From the NCBI GenBank assembly GCA_035275625.1, contig DATEMK010000181.1:1-11024 (forward strand): 11,024 bases of DNA, read 5' to 3'. Origin of the DNA: DATEMK01 sp035275625. GTDB lineage: Bacteria; Bacteroidota; Bacteroidia; AKYH767-A; OLB10. Shown here in pieces: positions 5,983 through 11,024 of the stretch. The position numbers and the translations under genes are program-made. The notes under the pieces were generated by a model that had not been told where the DNA came from, made no database searches, and worked only from the letters and a program-made list of their open reading frames with translations. Positions within the stretch are counted from its first letter, which is position 1; the number at the start of each line of letters is the position of its first letter.

Positions 5983-7872
5983 ATGAAAAAAATAATTTTT
6001 TTCTCCATCATCTGTTTAATATGCGCCCGGGCGCAAGGCCAATGGTCGCTTACAGGTAATGCCGGAACTAATCCTTCCACAAATTTTGTCGGCACGAAAG
6101 ACGCCAAAAATTTAAAAATCCGTACTAACAATGTCATCCGCATGAACATTACCAGTGGCGGTAAAGTTGCCATCGGCAATTTCACTCCTGCGCATAAGCT
6201 GGATGTAGGGGGAAGCATCAATACCAATTCGGATTACCGGATTGACGGAGACCCGGTGATTGCCACACCGGGCATAGCAAACACTTTTTTAGGAAGATAC
6301 AGCGGCACAACCGGTGCAACGGGAGGATACAATTCATCCACAGGGCATTCAGCGCTTGATGCCCTGACTACCGGATATGAAAACACAGCGCATGGAGCAT
6401 ACGCACTGTCAGGAAACACAACCGGCCATGAAAATACAGGCATTGGCTCCTATGCGCTTTTTTCAAATACCATTGGAATGATGAATACAGCTACAGGTGC
6501 AGGCGCTCTTTTTTCAAATACGGAAGGATTGTATAACTGCGCTACCGGGTACAGAACCCTCTATTTGAATATATATGGCTTTGAAAATACAGCAAGCGGA
6601 AATGAGGCACTTCATGATAATGTATCCGGAAATCGTAATACTGCCATAGGAGTGTCTGCCCTATTTCACAATAACGGCAGCCGGAATACAGCATGCGGAG
6701 CCCTTTCTCTCATTGAAAACACAACAGGGGAAAGTAATACAGCTATTGGTGCAAATTCACTTCATGATAACCAGACAGGATCCGATAATACTGCAGCGGG
6801 AGAAAATGCCCTGAGCTTCAATACCACCGGGTATCAAAATTCAGCATGCGGAGTGCAGGCACTTTTTGTAAATCAAGAGGGAGCAGCAAATACGGCATGC
6901 GGATACCAGGCACTAGCCCTGTCTGAGGCTTCCCGTAATACCGCTGTCGGAAATGAAGCAGGAGCGGACTATGGACACAGCAATTACAACACTTTTGTGG
7001 GAGCGTACTGTGATGCAAATACAGCCGGATTTTCGAACTCCGCGGCTCTTGGTGATGGTTCAGTCATTTCGGCCAGCAACCAGGCACGTATAGGAGATGC
7101 AGGAGTAAACTCAATAGGGGGTTATGCAGGCTGGACGACATTGCCATCAGACGGCAGGTTTAAGAAAAACATCAGGGAAGATGTAAAGGGTTTGGATTTT
7201 ATTGTTAAGCTCAGGCCTGTAACCTATACGTTAGACGTGCGAGGTGTTAATCAATATATAGGTGCAAATGAAACAGGCAAGGAAAGTATTTACGATGAAA
7301 AAAGCCGCATCCGTTACACGGGCTTCATAGCACAGGAAGTGGAGAAGGCCGCCAAAGAAACCGGGTTTGATTTCAGCGGGGTGGATGCGCCCAAAAATGA
7401 CAGGGACGTATATGGGCTGCGTTATGCTGAGTTTGTTGTGCCGTTGGTAAAGGCGGTGCAGGAACTTTCGAAAGAAAATGATGATTTGAAGTCGGAAGTC
7501 AGAGGTCAGAAGGCGGAAAACGAAAAGCTGAAAAATGAAATTAATGAAATCAGAACTGCACTTGGATTGCAACCAAAATCATCCGGCATCCTCCCGATAA
7601 CTATCGGGAGGACCTCTGACTTCCTTCTCGAACAAAATTCTCCAAATCCTTTTAACACGCAAACCGAAATAAAATTCCGGTTACCGGCAACATTCAATTC
7701 AGCACAATTAATAATTACAGACGTTAACGGCAGGCAGGTACGAAAAGATGTTCTGACATATTCCTCATCGGTTATTATAAAAGCAGCTGAGCTTGCTGCC
7801 GGAACCTATTCCTATTCACTTGTTATTGACGGGATAAATATGGGTACAAAACAAATGATTCTTACCAAATAA
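5983..7872 (+). CDS. Secreted fibre-like protein with S74 chaperone domain and T9SS sorting signal
   Basis: A 629-residue exported protein. A signal peptide (1-19, MKKIIFFSIICLICARAQG) leads into a head of about 60 residues. Residues 114-316 are twelve repeats of 17 residues (one has 16) with the pattern GxxNTAxGxxALxxNTT. An intramolecular-chaperone domain of the endosialidase type (Peptidase S74) follows: SDGRFKKNI contains Ser389 and Lys394, spaced as in the known self-cleaving Ser-Lys dyad, and the domain runs to a coiled coil at about 485-530. The last 80 residues, from LEQNSPNPFN at 549, form a type A T9SS C-terminal domain for outer-membrane export and surface attachment. If the S74 domain cleaves itself, the T9SS signal would be cut off with it, so cleavage may be lost or delayed. 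ATG 5983 is supported by the signal peptide. First gene of a plus-strand cluster. Confidence 0.93.
   Translation: MKKIIFFSIICLICARAQGQWSLTGNAGTNPSTNFVGTKDAKNLKIRTNNVIRMNITSGGKVAIGNFTPAHKLDVGGSINTNSDYRIDGDPVIATPGIANTFLGRYSGTTGATGGYNSSTGHSALDALTTGYENTAHGAYALSGNTTGHENTGIGSYALFSNTIGMMNTATGAGALFSNTEGLYNCATGYRTLYLNIYGFENTASGNEALHDNVSGNRNTAIGVSALFHNNGSRNTACGALSLIENTTGESNTAIGANSLHDNQTGSDNTAAGENALSFNTTGYQNSACGVQALFVNQEGAANTACGYQALALSEASRNTAVGNEAGADYGHSNYNTFVGAYCDANTAGFSNSAALGDGSVISASNQARIGDAGVNSIGGYAGWTTLPSDGRFKKNIREDVKGLDFIVKLRPVTYTLDVRGVNQYIGANETGKESIYDEKSRIRYTGFIAQEVEKAAKETGFDFSGVDAPKNDRDVYGLRYAEFVVPLVKAVQELSKENDDLKSEVRGQKAENEKLKNEINEIRTALGLQPKSSGILPITIGRTSDFLLEQNSPNPFNTQTEIKFRLPATFNSAQLIITDVNGRQVRKDVLTYSSSVIIKAAELAAGTYSYSLVIDGINMGTKQMILTK
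7590..7611. repeat. 22-base palindrome inside the coding sequence
   Basis: The arms cctcccgata (7590-7599) and tatcgggagg (7602-7611) are perfect inverted repeats around a 2-base spacer, and one more pair (7589/7612) extends the stem. It encodes ILPITIGR (residues 536-543), in the linker between the S74 coiled coil and the T9SS domain. A 14-base inverted repeat lies around it: ggaagtcagaggtc at 7494-7507 and its exact complement at 7611-7624. The structure suggests mobile palindromic DNA captured in frame. Confidence 0.8.
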
Positions 7873-7885
7873 AAAATAAATTATA

Positions 7886-9001
7886 ATGAAAAAAATCGTC
7901 ATCCTCTCAGCCATCTGTGCATTATGCACACAGGCAAACGGTCAGTGGAACCTTACCGGCAATGCCGGAACCAATCCATCCACAAATTTTATCGGCACTA
8001 CTGATGCCAAAACGTTTAAGATTCGAACAAATAACCAGGTGCGCATGACCGTTTTATCAAACGGCAAAGTCGGCATCGGCACAACTGCACCTGCAGTTAG
8101 GCTGCATCTGAAATCAAACGATGAAGCTATGCGCATTGAAGGGGTTAATCCATACCTGCAGTTTCATAATGGGACATTTGAAACGGGTTATGTATGGTCT
8201 AACGGAAATGATTTTCTTGTTGGAACTAATTTAGTTAATTCCACAGGCAGCTTTCATATTGCAACTGCAGGGTACAATCGCATGACCATTAGCGCTACAG
8301 GTAATGCAGCCATTGGCACGGTCACTCCAACTGCACGTTTTGATGTACAGGGGAATGCGTCTTCAACCCTGCAAAATATTTATTCAAGAGTAAACTATAT
8401 CGGTGACAATGATGTAAGGGCAATTTCGGCAAGATCAGTGTGTAATCCGGGATGGGGTGTTGGGGTGGAGGCTGTGGCAGGTTATATAGGAGTAAGCACA
8501 TTTGCAGATGCCGGTACCTGGTCAGGTTCTGCTTACGGGGTTTATTCAACATGCTCAGGATCATCAGCAGGATCGCGTTATGGAGTTTACGGTTATGCGT
8601 ATGGAGGATTGGACAACTGGGGCGGATATTTTCCCACTAAATCCTATGCAAGCGAAATGCGAATTGGCTCTACCCAGGGCGCTACAGGGTATATTCTCAC
8701 CGTTGACGGAAAAATAATTTGCGAAGAAATGCGTGTTGCACTTTCAGGCGCATGGCCCGATTATGTGTTCAATGATGATTATAAACTCATGTCCCTTGGC
8801 GAATTAAGAGAGAGCATTGAAACTAACAAACATTTGCCGGGTATGCCTTCCGCCAATGAAATGAAAGAAGCCGGTGGTTATCATATAGGCGAAATGCAAT
8901 CGAAGCTCGTTGAAAAAGTGGAGCAGCTTACCCTTTACATCCTTCAGCAGGATGAACAAATTTCTGAATTACGAAAAGAAATTTCATCGCTTAAAAAGTA
9001 A
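7886..9001 (+). CDS. Secreted fibre-like protein sharing the head of its upstream neighbour
   Basis: A 371-residue exported protein with a signal peptide (1-19, MKKIVILSAICALCTQANG). Residues 1-66 are closely similar to those of the gene just upstream (shared blocks TGNAGTNPSTNF and KIRTNN), but the bodies differ. The head motif recurs inside the protein: RMTVLSNGKVGIGTTAP (53-69) and RMTISATGNAAIGTVTP (132-148). Residues 180-250 are rich in Gly, Tyr and Ser. The C-terminal 100 residues (from about VDGKIICEEMRV at 273) include NKHLPGMPSANEM and end in a coiled coil (about 335-371), a tail widespread in Bacteroidota fibre-like proteins. No T9SS C-terminal domain and no S74 dyad are visible, so it probably reaches the periplasm or another compartment, or the surface by a different route. 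It starts 13 bases after the upstream stop, so the two are probably co-transcribed. Confidence 0.92.
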   Translation: MKKIVILSAICALCTQANGQWNLTGNAGTNPSTNFIGTTDAKTFKIRTNNQVRMTVLSNGKVGIGTTAPAVRLHLKSNDEAMRIEGVNPYLQFHNGTFETGYVWSNGNDFLVGTNLVNSTGSFHIATAGYNRMTISATGNAAIGTVTPTARFDVQGNASSTLQNIYSRVNYIGDNDVRAISARSVCNPGWGVGVEAVAGYIGVSTFADAGTWSGSAYGVYSTCSGSSAGSRYGVYGYAYGGLDNWGGYFPTKSYASEMRIGSTQGATGYILTVDGKIICEEMRVALSGAWPDYVFNDDYKLMSLGELRESIETNKHLPGMPSANEMKEAGGYHIGEMQSKLVEKVEQLTLYILQQDEQISELRKEISSLKK

Positions 9002-9039
9002 AAAGGGGATTTATCACTAACTTTTAAAAGCATGTCACA

Positions 9040-11024
9040 ATGAAAAAATCAACTATATATAAAATAAGAATGCTCCTTTGTTTACTGGTGCTTTTTCCTT
9101 CCATTTCGTTTTCGCAACAAGCAAACAGACAGGCGCAGCAAAAATTCGAACGGGATTTTTTTCCTCCTTCCAATCCTGAATGGCTTACAGCAAGACAGGA
9201 AAGCGCCATCAATCCTGCAGATTTTTTTGCTGACTATGGAGAAGCAATCGGGCTTACTGTTAATGATGAAATGAAATTCCTGCGGGAGCACACTGATGAC
9301 CTGGGAAAAAGACATCAGCGCTACCAGCAATATCATGCCGGTTACAAAGTAGAAGGCGGAGAAATTATTTTGCATTCACGCGCGGGGAAATTGGAATCTG
9401 CCAATGGCAAGTGGCTGAAAAATTTTACCGGAAAAATTCAAATCAATGTTTCAGAAGAAGCTGCTCTTGAAACTGCAAAACAGCTTTGGAGCGAGGGTGA
9501 TTTTATGTGGCTCAACCCTAAGATGGAAGCCATGATAAAGGAACATTGCAACGATCCTGCGGCCACTTATTTTCCGAAAGGAGAATGGGTGTGGATGTAT
9601 AAAGAATACAACACCGGTTTTAATAAGCAGCAATTTGTGTTGTGCCTGAGGTTTGAAATCTTTACAGAAAGCGGCAACCCTAAAGCTGTATTTATTGAAG
9701 CTTCTTCAGGAAATATTCTTCATTCATTTCCGCTTGCTGCAAGCTGCAACCCCGGGACAGGGCTTACCACGTGGAACGGAACTGTAAACCTGAACAGCCA
9801 TTTATATCCTCCTTCTGATTATGTTATGTGGGATGATTGTGCTGCACCGGAATTAGTAGTAAGAAATGGCAACGGTGCGAATGGAATAGGAAGCTGGACG
9901 GATTATCATGACGGAAACAACAACTGGAATGCAGGTGTTGACCAGCCCGTAGTGCAAACCTACCTCGGTGAGCTGATGGTTTACAGTTTTTTCTATTCGC
10001 AGTATGGAAGGTGGAGCTATGATAACAACGGAACATGGATAGTTGCCTATAACAACATAATGCCCTTCGGCACCAATGACAATGCCTGCCAGCATTGCTA
10101 TGGAACAAATGAAATATCTTTTGGCAACGGAAGCACCGCATCAAATACTGATAACTGGAACACGCTTGACATTGTCGGGCATGAATTTACGCATGGTGTT
10201 TACCGTTCAGCGCTCGGATGGAATTATCAGAATGAACCGGGTGCGTTGAACGAATCTTTCAGCGACATTTTCGGGGAAATGACAGAATTGTGGGGACAGG
10301 GAAGTATTGATTGGCTGGTAGGAAATCAACGTACGGGCGGAGCAATCCGCAGCATGTCGAATCCGAATGCACTTCCGGTCAGCGATCCGGATCCGGATAC
10401 ATATAACGGAACCAATTGGGCAACAGGAACAGCCGACAATGGCGGAGTGCATAGCAACAGCGGAGTTCAAAATTATTGGTTCTATCTGCTCACCAACGGT
10501 GGCAGCGGAACCAATGATAACAATGACGACTTTGCAGTGAGTGGTATCGGGTGGGCTGCCGCAGCATGGATCACTTATTGGGGATATATAAATTATATGA
10601 CAACAGCAGGCAATTACGTGGATGCAAGAGAAGCTACAATTTTCCAGGCGAATGATGGTTACGGCAGTTGTTCTTATGCTGCCCTTCAAACCGGTAATGC
10701 CTGGTATGCTGTGGGAGTAGGCAGATCACTGGCTACCTATAATTTCAGCTTATGCGGCAACTATCCGCAGATTTTCAATTTTAATATGATTGCCATCAAC
10801 CAGCTTAATGTTTCAATCAGCGGATGCGCTACTAACATAAATCCTGATCCTTCAACTGTGAACTTTACATCAGCGCATGAAATAAATTATTACCCGGGCT
10901 TTACAGCTTTTTCAGGATCTAATTTCAATACGTATATAGATCCATGCAATGTGAACAGTGTGCTTCGCACCGCCCCGGAAATAATTCCGGGTTCCCGTCC
11001 CCCGGTTAACATGGATGCAGTAAG
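9040..11024 (+). CDS. Secreted M4 (thermolysin-family) zinc metallopeptidase, partial at the right edge
   Basis: The first 661 codons of a gene that runs out of the window. A signal peptide (about 1-27, MKKSTIYKIRMLLCLLVLFP and on) is followed by an FTP-like propeptide (about 60-240) that keeps the enzyme inactive. The catalytic domain carries the zinc motif HEFTH (His381, Glu382, His385), the third ligand Glu405 in GALNESFSDIFG, and the active-site His471 in DNGGVHSNSG. The His381-Glu405 spacing of 24 equals that of thermolysin, so the enzyme should be active. After about residue 585 a further segment begins (NFNMIAINQLNVSISGC, later SAHEINYYPGF), probably a Bacteroidota accessory domain; a T9SS domain could lie beyond the edge. 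It starts 38 bases after the upstream stop, so it belongs to the same cluster and may process or release surface proteins. Confidence 0.95.
   Translation, partial: MKKSTIYKIRMLLCLLVLFPSISFSQQANRQAQQKFERDFFPPSNPEWLTARQESAINPADFFADYGEAIGLTVNDEMKFLREHTDDLGKRHQRYQQYHAGYKVEGGEIILHSRAGKLESANGKWLKNFTGKIQINVSEEAALETAKQLWSEGDFMWLNPKMEAMIKEHCNDPAATYFPKGEWVWMYKEYNTGFNKQQFVLCLRFEIFTESGNPKAVFIEASSGNILHSFPLAASCNPGTGLTTWNGTVNLNSHLYPPSDYVMWDDCAAPELVVRNGNGANGIGSWTDYHDGNNNWNAGVDQPVVQTYLGELMVYSFFYSQYGRWSYDNNGTWIVAYNNIMPFGTNDNACQHCYGTNEISFGNGSTASNTDNWNTLDIVGHEFTHGVYRSALGWNYQNEPGALNESFSDIFGEMTELWGQGSIDWLVGNQRTGGAIRSMSNPNALPVSDPDPDTYNGTNWATGTADNGGVHSNSGVQNYWFYLLTNGGSGTNDNNDDFAVSGIGWAAAAWITYWGYINYMTTAGNYVDAREATIFQANDGYGSCSYAALQTGNAWYAVGVGRSLATYNFSLCGNYPQIFNFNMIAINQLNVSISGCATNINPDPSTVNFTSAHEINYYPGFTAFSGSNFNTYIDPCNVNSVLRTAPEIIPGSRPPVNMDAV

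Noticed and set aside
6322..6930. YadA-type trimeric autotransporter head
   Set aside because: The unit is 17 residues rather than 14 and the protein ends with S74 and T9SS domains instead of a membrane beta-barrel anchor.
10207..10689. Minus-strand 160-codon reading frame
   Set aside because: It is antisense to the M4 catalytic domain, whose zinc and active-site residues are intact; the composition is that of a complementary frame.

Overview
The window looks like a chromosomal segment from a member of the Bacteroidota. Reasons: a type IX secretion (T9SS) C-terminal sorting domain at the end of one secreted protein, Bacteroidota-style tail-fibre-like secreted proteins, AT-rich intergenic DNA with few Shine-Dalgarno sequences, and short palindromic repeats scattered through the sequence. 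A closer taxonomic placement is not possible from the sequence alone.

Layout. (1) Positions 1-520 hold no confident gene. There is a 35-base hairpin repeat at 15-49 and a 21-base-period minisatellite at about 270-458 that stays open in several frames on both strands. A small minus-strand ORF (53-160) looks protein-like. (2) After an AT-rich gap comes one plus-strand gene (838-1749) for a helical protein with a small C-terminal beta-sandwich-like domain, followed by a hairpin terminator at 1771-1803. (3) A minus-strand cluster runs from 5559 down to 2130. It encodes a bipartite membrane protein with two copies of an IHFAR/NYDG domain, then (4-base gap) a complete DyP-type haem peroxidase, then (18-base gap) a small membrane protein built from three copies of a two-helix unit. 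A short ORF (2036-1788) may follow. (4) Upstream of this cluster, 5562-5789 holds a possible gene remnant, a candidate promoter, a 16-base palindrome and a second identical copy of the hairpin repeat. (5) A plus-strand cluster (5983 to the window end) encodes three exported proteins: an S74-chaperone fibre protein with a T9SS signal, a shorter protein with the same head but a different tail, and a thermolysin-family (M4) metallopeptidase cut by the window edge.

How the genes may work together. The plus-strand cluster is a surface/secretion module: two fibre-like proteins share an N-terminal head of about 70 residues, and the protease is exported beside them. The minus-strand cluster is the best candidate for an undescribed system. 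It pairs a DyP peroxidase lacking a visible export signal with two membrane proteins of no family I can name, each built by internal duplication. That they work together is inferred only from the tight gene spacing.

The most unusual DNA-level signals are the duplicated hairpin element, the multi-frame minisatellite, and a 22-base palindrome that encodes part of the linker just before the T9SS sorting domain.
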